Source of the DNA: Athripsodes cinereus
Lineage: Eukaryota > Arthropoda > Insecta > Trichoptera > Leptoceridae
Reading direction: 5' to 3'
Length of the DNA stretch: 64,000 nucleotides
Assembly (NCBI GenBank): GCA_947579605.1
Contig: OX388325.1
Coordinates: 3,033,572 to 3,097,571, forward strand
Part shown: piece after piece, positions 55,597-64,000 of the stretch
Layout: each line of letters starts with the position of its first letter
How positions within the stretch are numbered: position 1 is the first letter of the stretch
The notes under the pieces: model-generated
The model's database searches: none
Told to the model about the DNA's origin: nothing
What the model saw: only the letters and a program-made list of their open reading frames with translations
Made by a program: the position numbers and the translations under genes

Positions 55597-57119
55597 GTCT
55601 CTTTATAGTCAGAATAAAGAGAGAAAAGACGTAACTTATTAACATGTAGAAAGATTGTTTTCATCAACATGGCAAAAAAACTCTAATATTTTTAAACTGC
55701 AAGAAATTATTTAGTGAATTTTACATACATCTTGTAGAAGAAATTTTTAAGAGAATGTTACATCTATCTTGTAGAAATAATAATAACCTTCATTTTGATA
55801 TATAATGCTCGAAATTTGGCTGAAATATCTCTTTTGCAAACTTTGTTTTTACTTTCCTGTAAAATTATGTTTTAGTGAGATACAACCTATTGCCATGTTA
55901 CTACCGAATTATAGTAAACAAATATTAGTACACATTTCGTTCATATTAGTTATAGTAATTTGGTTCTTAATATAGCAGAACCTACGGATTATTTTAGCAC
56001 AATGCAACAGGCGACGTGGGGGCGCTAAGAGCGCCATAACTCTCCATATTGTTTTTATTTTTGAAATTAAAAATGTATGGCGTAAATAATTTTCTTCATA
56101 TTGTTTCTTCCCGTGAATTTGTAAGATGTTTTAATAGCCTATAGTTTATTCCGGGCGGAGAAGAATCCAACAAATCAGAGATCATTCAAATCGGTACAGC
56201 CATTCTTGAGTTATAAGTGTTGTAACACACACGTCTTCCTTTTATATATTAGATGTTATACCATGTTCTGTTTATGTATTTACAAGTAGCCTTAATGTTT
56301 TTATAGGAAATTTTTTGAGTTATTTTGTATCCGTCAAGAGCAAAGATTTATTTTCACAACTAAAACTTGACAGCAGTTTCCTTCAAGAAGGTGTTTCTTC
56401 TTATAAAGAAATCTTGGCATTTATGGAAGCTTGAATAAAAGATATCTAGCTTAAAAGCAGTGAATGACGCAGCTGAAAGAGCTGTTTAATTAATCCAAGG
56501 CTTTCATGGTTTGATAACCGCAGACGAAGAATAGAATCAGTTCTTATGACGTTGTGTGCATGAACATAGAAAAATGTACCTAGACTGTAAAAAAGAGACT
56601 TTTTAGAGGATATATCCAAATTAATTAATGTCAATTTCGTAACTTTTTTTGATAATTTTAAGAAATGCTCCATATTAATTTGTGTTTTCATCAATATTTA
56701 GTTAACATAGTGGTATTAAATGATGATCTACAGCTAAATTTAAAAGACGCTTTAAGCAGCTTTTTTCTAAAACTTTGAGGCTCTGTCGGCACGGGTTCCA
56801 ATCAACTTAGAAAGCATAAATTCTATATTTGGGTAAGTAGTAGGCTAATAAACACAATTAGAGGGTATGCGTTTCAATAACTGAAAAATTTTTTTTTTCG
56901 ACCAAATAAGGGACACCCTAAACTACATATAAATAGGCACATCTTACATCGAAATATATTATATTCGTTGCTAAAAATAAAAAGAATATTACAATGATTA
57001 AAGCCTTCCCATTATGACAAAATGCCTCCAAAATTCCCAGAGACTGCGGAAAATAACAGGCGACAGCAAAAGGTAATAAAATTGACTTATCTGATGGGGT
57101 ATATCCAATCTCCAAGGCT

Positions 57120-58140
57120 GCCCCTCTCTTCGGAAACCCCCCCCTCTCCCTGGATCAGGGCCTTATTGGAGTTTGTAGATGTCTAGGTGTCTCGGTGGGA
57201 TCTTCTGCGTGAGTCGGGCTCACCTCCGTCTTATCTGGAGGAGCTTTATGATTTATTTTGCCTTGTATGATAGTGGTTGTCACTAGCGAACTCGTTTCTT
57301 CACCCTTTGTGTTGTCGTGTCTCCCTTGGTGGAGAGTTTTAGGTCTGGGTGGGATGTCCTTTGGGAAGAAAAGCATTTCTGCAGCGACTTCTGTAACGGT
57401 GATACCTAGAAAAAGTTTCTGGAAATCTCAAATCAGTTTTATTGCTCCAAAATATATGTTGATTTGTAAAAAATATTATATGTACTTTTTCATTCTTTGT
57501 GGCCTAGGATAAGTAAATACTTTTGTTTGTTTAATTATTGTTGTTTTTTCTTGAATATATAAGTATATAAATAAATGAATATGTTGAAATATCTTTATTT
57601 CTCGGATATTTCAGGAGTTCAAGGACTCCTATTTATCCGTTTATTTGGACCCTCTCTAGTCTAATACCACTATGCCAATGTTGGCATCTCCGATCCTACC
57701 ACGTCAGTGGGCGGGGGACCCGGCCGACGTAGCAGAAATAAATGAATATATAAATTCTATTTGCTTCACTCGGCTAGAGGAACATCGAAGGAGTATAGTC
57801 AAAAGATTCCACCTACGGGGGAATTGTGGCCAGCCAGCCCTTCAGGTGCCACTATGGCACCTTCGGTGTGGACGAGATTTGTCAAGTGTAGAATTTCGGA
57901 TAAATGGAAGACTCCAGACTTCTGCGGTATTAGGGTGGATGGTGGGTCTCCTTCAATGGTTCGCTTCTTGCCTGGACTCTCCTTAGCGTAATGCTTGCTT
58001 CCGACATTCTGGTTTTCCCCGAAGACGGCACCAGAACTCCGGTAGACCACCCTGCTTCCCTCGTTTAACCCCGCAACACTCTCGGCTGCTAGCTGGACTA
58101 TCGGTCCCTATATTGCTCCTGATTTCGCCAAAGTTGACTC
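57120..58140. other. GC-richer block, unrecognised
   Basis: Noticeably less AT-rich than the rest. Possible frames: minus 57376-57155 (FPKDIPPRPKTLHQGRHD, TEVSPTHAEDPTETPRHL) and plus 57672-57986 (RQWAGDPADVAEINEYINS, RRSIVKRFHLRG). The part 57885-57960 is homologous to the head of the 50650 insertion, so it belongs to a repeat. It may be the 5' end of a LINE or another mobile gene. No known domain. Confidence 0.4.
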
Positions 58141-58562
58141 TTTTAGAAAATTTTCGCGTTTTAATCTATTCCCTCACGCTACATCTCAAGTGGGGTACAA
58201 ATTCATCTACTTGCTCCTAAAATTCATTTTCAAACTTTATTTCACATAATATATATCTAATAAAATGCAGCGCAATGAGGGGTCATACATAAAATGTAAT
58301 TAAATGTTATTTTCCCTCAAAGTAAACAGTTATTTATACAAAATATACAATATAGTGCAATATACTCTCCTCGTAAACACATACTGATTTTGTCTGTATG
58401 GTCTGTGTTTCAGATCTCCTACTGCTCTTAGAAAACTCTCCACTTATTTAAGGAGCGTCCTCTCATCCTGTCAGTCAGCCAGCTAACCAGGTACACAATA
58501 ATTCATACATAATATACAAAACATTGCAATTTACTCTACAAGTACTCAGTTATTCATACAAA
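58141..58562. other. AT-rich spacer
   Basis: No gene, repeat boundary or RNA supported. Confidence 0.4.
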
Positions 58563-58790
58563 TCTATATAAATAAAAGAAAGTTGTGTTAGTTACACCAT
58601 TTATCTAACTCAAGAATGGCTTTACCGATTTGAATGATCTCTGATTTGTCGGATTCTTCTCAGCGCCAAATAGCCGATAGGCTATTAAATTATCTTACAA
58701 ATTCACGGGAAGAAAAATTACATAAAAAATTATTTACGCCATACATTATTTATTTCAATAAAAAATGCAATATGGAGAATTATACAAAAT
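58563..58790 (+). mobile_element. Helitron 5' end (fragment, plus orientation)
   Basis: Starts A/TCTATATAAATAAAAGAAAG and continues caagaatggctttaccgatt, tctgatttgtcggattcttc and tttacgccatacatt, the reverse complement of the 5' regions of Helitrons A and B. It stops at acaaaatgg, where the shared hAT module begins; the rest is lost. Confidence 0.88.
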
Positions 58791-59003
58791 GGTATAGGAA
58801 TTTAAAATATTTCAAAACTCCTCGGTTTTCTTAAAGAATATTTTCTTGCAGTACCTTTTTGAAAATGTACCGGCTAAGTATCCGGTACTTTAACCGAATT
58901 ACCGATACTTTATTACCAAAATAATATTCGCAAAACATTCGCATATTTTTTTGCGAATGCGAATACTTAAAATATGCAAATACGAATATTCGTAACATCA
59001 CTA
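58785..59003 (-). mobile_element. Shared module joined to ATTCGC-type hAT terminus
   Basis: aaaatggtataggaatttaa, aaactcctcggttttcttaa and gtaccggctaagtatccggt are the module; then taccaaaataatattcgcaa to cgaatattcgtaacatcact, the reverse of the terminus at 36321. The end is acatcacta at 59003. One end only. Confidence 0.75.
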
Positions 59004-59225
59004 GTAGGTAAGTACATCATAGACATAATGTACTAGACTTGCAGCGCGGTACATTTTTTCTAAATTTTTGTGTTCCTACATTAATAATAACAATAATTAT
59101 ATTATTCTGTTTCACTCCATATCAAATTAAATTAATTAATTAGGTATTTGAGGATTAATAATTATGCATCTGCAGCTGACAATGAAATAGCAACAATCTA
59201 CAAGCTATTATTAGTTCCTTCCAGT
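59004..59225. other. AT-rich spacer
   Basis: Nothing supported. Confidence 0.4.
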
Positions 59226-59352
59226 TTTACATTTAAACTATTCGGCAGAATACTGAATAATATACCAAATATTCGGTATTCGGCCGAAGAGTAAAATGAT
59301 GCCGAAAAGGCAGAATACCGAATAGTTGCCGAATATTCGTTGCATCTCTAAT
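59226..59352 (-). mobile_element. hAT-type terminus (ATTCGGCAACTATTCGG)
   Basis: attcggtattcggccgaaga and gaatattcgttgcatctcta: on the minus strand a tagagatgcaacgaatattc end with ggcaactattcggtattc repeats. The start ttaaactattcggcagaata suggests most of the inner part and the other end are deleted or merged. Confidence 0.65.
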
Positions 59353-60275
59353 TTTTACCCAAATAATTCGATATAATATATTTAATTGAATCTGGAATAA
59401 CAAGTCTGTCTCTGTAGAATAAGTAACCTTTGCACACCGTCAAAATCATATATCAAAGAGTACTCTTAACCAAGCCTTGAGTCGATTCATAAGCGTCGAA
59501 ACTCTGTGTCATGCACCCCTTAAGGAAGTTCACACATGTATGTGTATCATAATTATACAACATACCTACCTACCTAGTTAATAATACCTATTCAAATAGG
59601 TATTCTAACGGTGAGTGTGATCAATTGGAATAATTAATCTAGAGTGGTTCAAAATATGATTAACTCTGCAATTATGGCCAATAATGTATTTCCAGTTACT
59701 TACATAAATTTTGCCAATTTAAATTCATTTTTACTTTGCTCTGCGATTAATTTGGCATTACAGTTACAATTTTAATACAAAAACTCTATTTTTTGTTGTA
59801 ACTCGAAATATTTTGAAAGCTTTTACAATATGTAACATTATTGTTTTTTTAGAGTTTTCAGCCCAATGTACTTTACACCTTCGCATGGAATCCGTACCTA
59901 ATATTATTTTATTCCCACATTCTGTTATTATAAATTTAATATTTTTTCCATTCCATTATAAATAACTGAACAATGTTTAATACCTAACATTTAAAACTAT
60001 GTCCGCTATACACGTAGATATATTAATTTTATCACACTTTCTCCATAATGGATTATTTTTGTTGAATATTTCTTGCAATTTTCGAATAATAACACAGCTA
60101 ACATTCGATCCAGAGGTCAAAATACATAATAAGACATCTTTATTATACATTTAAATTTATAAAATCGTTTTCCGTGTCTTGCAAATTATAAATACCTTGA
60201 ATTCTTCAACAATGGTACTCAAATGTCCTTTCGATTTACATCCTTTACAGAATTACTTATCTCTATGAAACTTAC
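59353..60275. other. AT-rich spacer
   Basis: No reading frame, repeat boundary or RNA supported. taccta repeats near 59565-59600 are common throughout this genome. Confidence 0.4.
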
Positions 60276-60283
60276 ACTCCGTT

Positions 60284-60654
60284 TAGGGTTGCCACCTTTA
60301 TTTTGCAGATAAAGTATATTAGTTATTATAAGTAAGATAAAAAGTACATTAGTATCAAAATAAAGTACAATTTATTTTTCTATAGCAAACAATTGCACAG
60401 CATCTTTACAGTCTATATTTAAATTAAAGAAAATAAGTAATTCATTTTTCATCAAATACAGAGACGCTTTGCACCAATCGATAAATTTCGTTTAACGAAA
60501 ATATTTACCACTAACATTTCAAAATCTCAAAGAAATCAAATCATGCGAAATAAAGTATTTTTGTGTACCTACTTTATTGTTCCCATAAAGTATAAAGTAC
60601 AATTACCTGAAATAACGTATAATACTTTATTATAAAGTACGGGTGGCAACCCTA
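60284..60654. mobile_element. hAT MITE, 371 bp, exact 8-bp duplication
   Basis: Ends tagggttgccacc and gggtggcaacccta are inverted repeats; exact duplications actccgtt at 60276-60283 and 60655-60662. Subterminal repeats ataaagta / tactttat on both sides. A further piece of its terminus, gttagggttgcc, lies 16 bp outside (60671-60685). Confidence 0.93.
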
Positions 60655-60830
60655 ACTCCGTTATAATATAAGAGTTAGGGTTGCCGTTATTATATTATAA
60701 TGATTTCCACCACAATTACCTACAACTTGAAATATTTTCATTACTCCCATACCTACCTGTACTAGCATTGGAATTAAACCTTAATAATTTTGACGGTCGT
60801 TTATTTTTTTTATAAAGTATATGTATAGTA

Positions 60831-60930
60831 CAGTGGTACCTTGACATACGAATGCCCCAATATACGAGTTTTTCGAGATACGAGCCGTCGAGCGAGCGAT
60901 TTTTTGCTTTGAAATTCGAGTAAAATAGGC
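60831..60930 (+). mobile_element. Tc1/mariner-type terminus (single end)
   Basis: cagtggtaccttgacatacg followed by gagtttttcgagatacgagc and a GC-richer gtcgagcgagcga. It follows TA. This type of end is common in arthropod Tc1/mariner elements (recalled). No matching right end found before 64000, so linkage to the transposase at 61845 is unproven. Confidence 0.5.
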
Positions 60931-61211
60931 TTATACTGGGGCCAGTATACCAGTGCACTTCAGGTATGATGGTCTTTTTCTCTCATAGGCAGGTATCAAC
61001 AACCAAAGGAATTGTTATAGAATATTTTATTTTCTATATTATTATCTTATCCTTGTACCTGTAAACCTATAAAAATACGCACTGCTCACCTTACGGTGTA
61101 GACCAAGGACCACACACCCTTTTCGCTTGTTGTTTCTGTCACATTAATATAAGAGTTCCTGTTTGGATATTTTGTGGCCAAAAAATATTAGATACATATA
61201 AAAGTTTTCAG
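60931..61211. other. Spacer
   Basis: No supported feature. Confidence 0.35.
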
Positions 61212-61710
61212 CTATGCGTATTAGTACAGTAGGTTAGTTAAAAAGGATATCAAATAATCGGAAGTAGGCATTTATGTACAAAGAATAGTTATAATAGCTA
61301 CATACATTATTACACTCTATTAGTCATCATTAGTATGTACGCTGAACGTCAGATAATTAAAAAAAAAACAATAGAGATTTACTTACTGAATGAATCTTAA
61401 TACAAAACTGCAGATAATGCATTTTATGATATACTACCTATGACAAATTTTTGTCAAGGAAAACAAAGTTTTAAAGTATGCGTATTAGTACAGTAGGTTA
61501 GTTAAAAAGAATACTAAATAATTGGAATTAGGCATTTACGTACAAAGAATAGTTATAATAGCTACATACATTATTACACTCTATTAGTCATCATTGGTAT
61601 TTACGCAGAACGTCGGATGATAAAAAAAAAAACAATAGGGTATAATACTTACTGAATGAATCTCAATACAAAACTGTAGGTAATGCATTTAATGATATAC
61701 TAATTTTTAT
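61212..61710. repeat. 264-bp tandem pair upstream of the transposase
   Basis: tgcgtattagtacagtaggt at 61216 and again at 61480 start two copies; both continue caaagaatagttataatagc and end near taatgcattt. About 90 percent alike by eye. Position directly 5' of the Sailor-like gene suggests its 5' region was duplicated; promoter function is a guess. Confidence 0.85.
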
Positions 61711-61844
61711 CGGAGAATCCCAAAATTTATCAGAAAACTTATCAGAAATCATCCCTTATATTCTTCAGTTATAAACGAGCCTTCGGGATCGCAACATCTA
61801 ACAGTGAAAGTTCATTTAAGTGTCAGTTTATAAATTATAAAAAT

Positions 61845-63164
61845 ATGCCTACTAAACGTCAAGTGTTGACTCCTCAGTGTCGCGAATTTGTGATACGTCT
61901 TCGTGATTATTTTACAAAGAAAAAAGACAATGGTGGACCGCTAATATCTATCGACAGTGTGTGCTTACGTGTTGCTGATGCTTTAGGTATTAGCCGACGG
62001 ACAGTGGCAAATATTTCGAAAGAAGCGTGCGTAAACCCTATAACTTTGAAATCAAAAGTTCTATCAAACTCTAAATTATCTAGAAAACGTAAAAAAACAG
62101 TGTGCAATAAGGATTCCTTTGAGATAGATGCTATAAGACGTCACATTTATAACTATTACAGTGATGGCGAGTATCCGACTATTAAAAAGCTGTTAGTGTC
62201 CTTGAAGACGTCCGATTTATTTGATGGACAAAAATCTTCATTAAAAGTTTTCTTGAAAAGTATTGGGTTTAATTTCAGACCCGCAGATAATAGGAAAGTG
62301 TTATTAGAAAGATCGAATATTCAGGCAGCTAAAACAGTTTTTTTGCGAAAAATGCAAGCCGTGGATTTCAATAAAGTAGTATTTACCGATGAAACGTGGA
62401 TTAATGCAAATCACACCGTGTCCAAGTGCTGGAATGACAACACCAAGGAGTCATTGTGCCGCATACCAATTGGTAAAGGCGAAAGAATTATTATTTGCCA
62501 CGCTGGAACAGTGAACGGCTTCGTTCCAAATTCTTTGTTAGCGTTTAAGTCGAAAAAGACTTCGGACTACCACGAAGAAATGAATTTCCAGAAATATCGG
62601 GAATGGTTTCAAAACACATTATTCAAAAATATCCCTCCCCAAAGCATTATAATTATTGATAACGCGCCATACCACTCCGTTCAAATTGATAAAGCTCCTA
62701 CAGCATCCGCCAGAAAGGCAGTTATTATTGAATGGCTTCAGAGGCATAAAGTCCCTATCGCTGCCGATATGCGGAAACCAGAACTGTTGCAGCTTGTGAA
62801 AATAAACAAGCCAGCGAAACCGCAATATATAATTGACGAAATAGCTCGTTCAGCTGGCCATAGTGTGATAAGACTACCCCCATATTATTGCATTTACAAC
62901 GCAATTGAACTAATATGGGCACAATTGAAAGGCTATGTTGCACGTCACAACACAACGCCGCCATTTTCAACTAATAGAATTCTGGAATTAATGCAAAATG
63001 CCATAAATCATATTTCTCAGGAAGATTGGTGCAACGTTGTTAGAAGAACGAGAGATATCATTTTGAAGGACTGGAAGTATGAAGGATACATGGAAAATGT
63101 TTTGGAAAATAATTTGATTATTAATTTGAACTCCGACAGTAGTGATGACGATTCCAGCGTGTAA
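61845..63164 (+). CDS. Sailor-like (DD82E) IS630-Tc1-mariner transposase, intact
   Basis: 439 codons, no stops, ATG in aaaatATGcct. N-terminal region (about 8-60) has a helix-turn-helix, ending LGISRRTVANISKE. The basic stretch SKLSRKRKK (77-84) may be nuclear localisation. Catalytic domain: VFTDETWINANH (Asp182), IIIIDNAPYHS (Asp272), and YNAIELIWAQLKGY (Glu355). Between Asp272 and Glu355 lie 82 residues, which contain a Lys-rich segment (KINKPAKPQYIIDE). This spacing is that of the family I know as Sailor (DD82E). C-terminus acidic (NSDSSDDDSSV). The frame, start and catalytic triad are all kept, so the gene could be active or under selection. AATAAA at 63249. No clear inverted ends found. 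Confidence 0.92.
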   Translation: MPTKRQVLTPQCREFVIRLRDYFTKKKDNGGPLISIDSVCLRVADALGISRRTVANISKEACVNPITLKSKVLSNSKLSRKRKKTVCNKDSFEIDAIRRHIYNYYSDGEYPTIKKLLVSLKTSDLFDGQKSSLKVFLKSIGFNFRPADNRKVLLERSNIQAAKTVFLRKMQAVDFNKVVFTDETWINANHTVSKCWNDNTKESLCRIPIGKGERIIICHAGTVNGFVPNSLLAFKSKKTSDYHEEMNFQKYREWFQNTLFKNIPPQSIIIIDNAPYHSVQIDKAPTASARKAVIIEWLQRHKVPIAADMRKPELLQLVKINKPAKPQYIIDEIARSAGHSVIRLPPYYCIYNAIELIWAQLKGYVARHNTTPPFSTNRILELMQNAINHISQEDWCNVVRRTRDIILKDWKYEGYMENVLENNLIINLNSDSSDDDSSV

Positions 63165-63729
63165 TGACATTTTATAATGTGTAGTGACATTGAGTCGTAT
63201 AGTAACAAACATTAACAATCTCCATTGTAGGTAGTTTTACAGGAATCGAAATAAATGTTTTATTTTAAAATGTTCAACAGAATTGTTGAGATATATTATT
63301 TTATCGAAACATACCGACATATATTTTGATAATTATTTTAAAAAATGTCTAAATATTAAATAATTAAGCATTTATAACGAAATAACATTTGGAGATTGCT
63401 GACTTTGTTACTGAGTTTCGGACATTGTTGTTAATGATTCTTACACCGTGTGAGATTGTTGATTATGATACTCAAGTGTTTGATTCACGTGTGCAGTGAG
63501 TGACAAGGACGAATGCAAGATAGGACAGTGACGGCTATTTTCCAATATTATCATTTTTGTTGAATATGGAATAAGTACAATGAATATATATTTTCATTAC
63601 TAATTTTGTTTAATATATAGACATTTATTGACATGCATTATTACAAAATATAATTTTTAAATGATATTAAAAAAATATTTAAATGTAGGTAATAAAAATA
63701 ATTAAAAAGTTCTATCTAATCTAAAAAGT
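63165..63729. other. 3' region of the transposase gene, non-coding
   Basis: AT-rich with an AATAAA at 63249. I found no right inverted repeat matching 60831 or any sequence 5' of the gene. Confidence 0.4.
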
Positions 63730-63860
63730 AAATCTTAATTTTATATTGGCACAGAGAAGACAGCTTGCATGTTTTATATGCAGCTGGTCTGCTGGCTACC
63801 CCACTTGTGGGATATGCCGTGATGGTATTATAGTAGTAGTAGTATATAATAATAATAAAA
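63730..63860 (+). repeat. Dispersed (TAG)n-tailed repeat, copy 4
   Basis: agagaagacagcttgcatgt, tggctaccccacttgtggga, tatgccgtgatggtattata and tagtagtagtagt, matching 9120-9225 in the same orientation. 5'-truncated. Confidence 0.75.
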
Positions 63861-64000
63861 ACCTATTTAAAATTATTGCATCTTGATAAAATTTTTCTTT
63901 TTTTGTATAAAAATGTCGATGAAAGTCAAACAAATCTTTCATTGTAAGTGATTAACATTTTAGTTACCCTTTTTGATGATTGGGATAGATCGGTAATTCT

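Larger units (their letters stand above)
53871..56253 (-). mobile_element. Helitron B, 2383 bp, with empty-site proof
   Basis: Plus-strand ends ctagctggcccggcgaactt (53871) and cttccttttatatattaga (56253). Reversed, it starts TCTAATATATAAAAGG and ends CTAG, inserted between A and T without duplication. Copy A of the 2.0-kb element has the uninterrupted site (ctaaatatgttata, near 39036), so the boundaries are exact. Contents: LINE-derived block, a duplicated inverted segment, a SINE and a hairpin; no Rep/helicase gene. Confidence 0.95.
52532..56920 (+). mobile_element. 2.0-kb DNA element, copy B (split by Helitron B)
   Basis: Ends as in copy A (tagggtgtcccttattttt ... gggacaccctaa) with exact duplications aactacat at 52524-52531 and 56921-56928. 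Without the Helitron it is 2006 bp against 2005 in copy A. The same broken plus-strand gene: RIPNRAVNNHVKRSGD, DFHRHREENF, CDIVFADALK, GCLAGVDKKMAEIEKKKARL, RRLMRMVSESLL (53060-53360); RSTGAMHQARWMARAI (53390); and LKAVNDAAERAV, FHGLITADEE, RCVHEHRKMY (56440-56580). Both copies are dead. The protein family is known to me only as a repetitive unannotated one; its place inside an element with ends and 8-bp duplications suggests it is the transposase. Confidence 0.9.

Noticed and set aside
57155..57376. Known proline-rich gene on the minus strand
   Set aside because: No recognisable domain, short, and inside a repeat-related block; left as unassigned.

Overview
The window looks like a non-coding, transposon-saturated piece of an insect nuclear genome. 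It is very A+T rich by eye. I see no bacterial operons, no rRNA or tRNA genes, and at most one candidate host exon. The insect reading rests on the mobile elements: Jockey/I-like, CR1/L2-like and RTE-like LINEs, a mauritiana-type mariner, tRNA-derived SINEs, Helitrons with TC/CTAG ends, many hAT and pogo-like elements, and frequent taggtacctacc strings of the kind I associate with aphids and moths. I cannot fix the order from this sequence alone.

Layout. 1-2.7 kb: non-coding DNA with a 53-bp minisatellite. 2.7-5.1 kb: the 3' end of a Ty1/copia element (pol remnant plus LTR) split by a TA-flanked MITE. 5.6-7.9 kb: a decayed LINE carrying a perfect hairpin and a SINE. 8.5-11.3 kb: a pogo-like element with a broken transposase. 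11.8-25.8 kb: mostly small non-autonomous hAT elements, several with exact 8-bp duplications, LINE 3' scraps, a SINE, the candidate host exon (18073-18470) and a ~780-bp direct repeat pair. 25.9-31.9 kb: a giant fold-back element hosting an almost intact minus-strand LINE with ORF1 and ORF2. 32-36 kb: a hAT element, a transposase scrap and a decayed mariner. 36.3-46.9 kb: a nested pile in which a LINE endonuclease is split by a 2.0-kb DNA element and by a Helitron that itself holds a SINE and three LINE fragments; a hAT relic follows. 47-51.7 kb: LINE C-terminal scraps, a Mutator-like MITE and a G-run insertion. 52.5-56.9 kb: a second copy of the 2.0-kb DNA element, itself split by a second Helitron. 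57-61 kb: a GC-richer unrecognised block and more hAT ends. 61.8-63.2 kb: an intact 439-codon DD82E (Sailor-like) transposase.

The genes do not form a pathway. What the window records is the order of insertion: comparing filled with empty copies gives exact ends and target preferences for several elements. The best leads are the 2.0-kb element with 8-bp duplications that encodes a protein unlike known hAT transposases, the open Sailor-like transposase, a set of fold-back hairpins inserted in other transposons, and an internal module shared by hAT elements with different ends.
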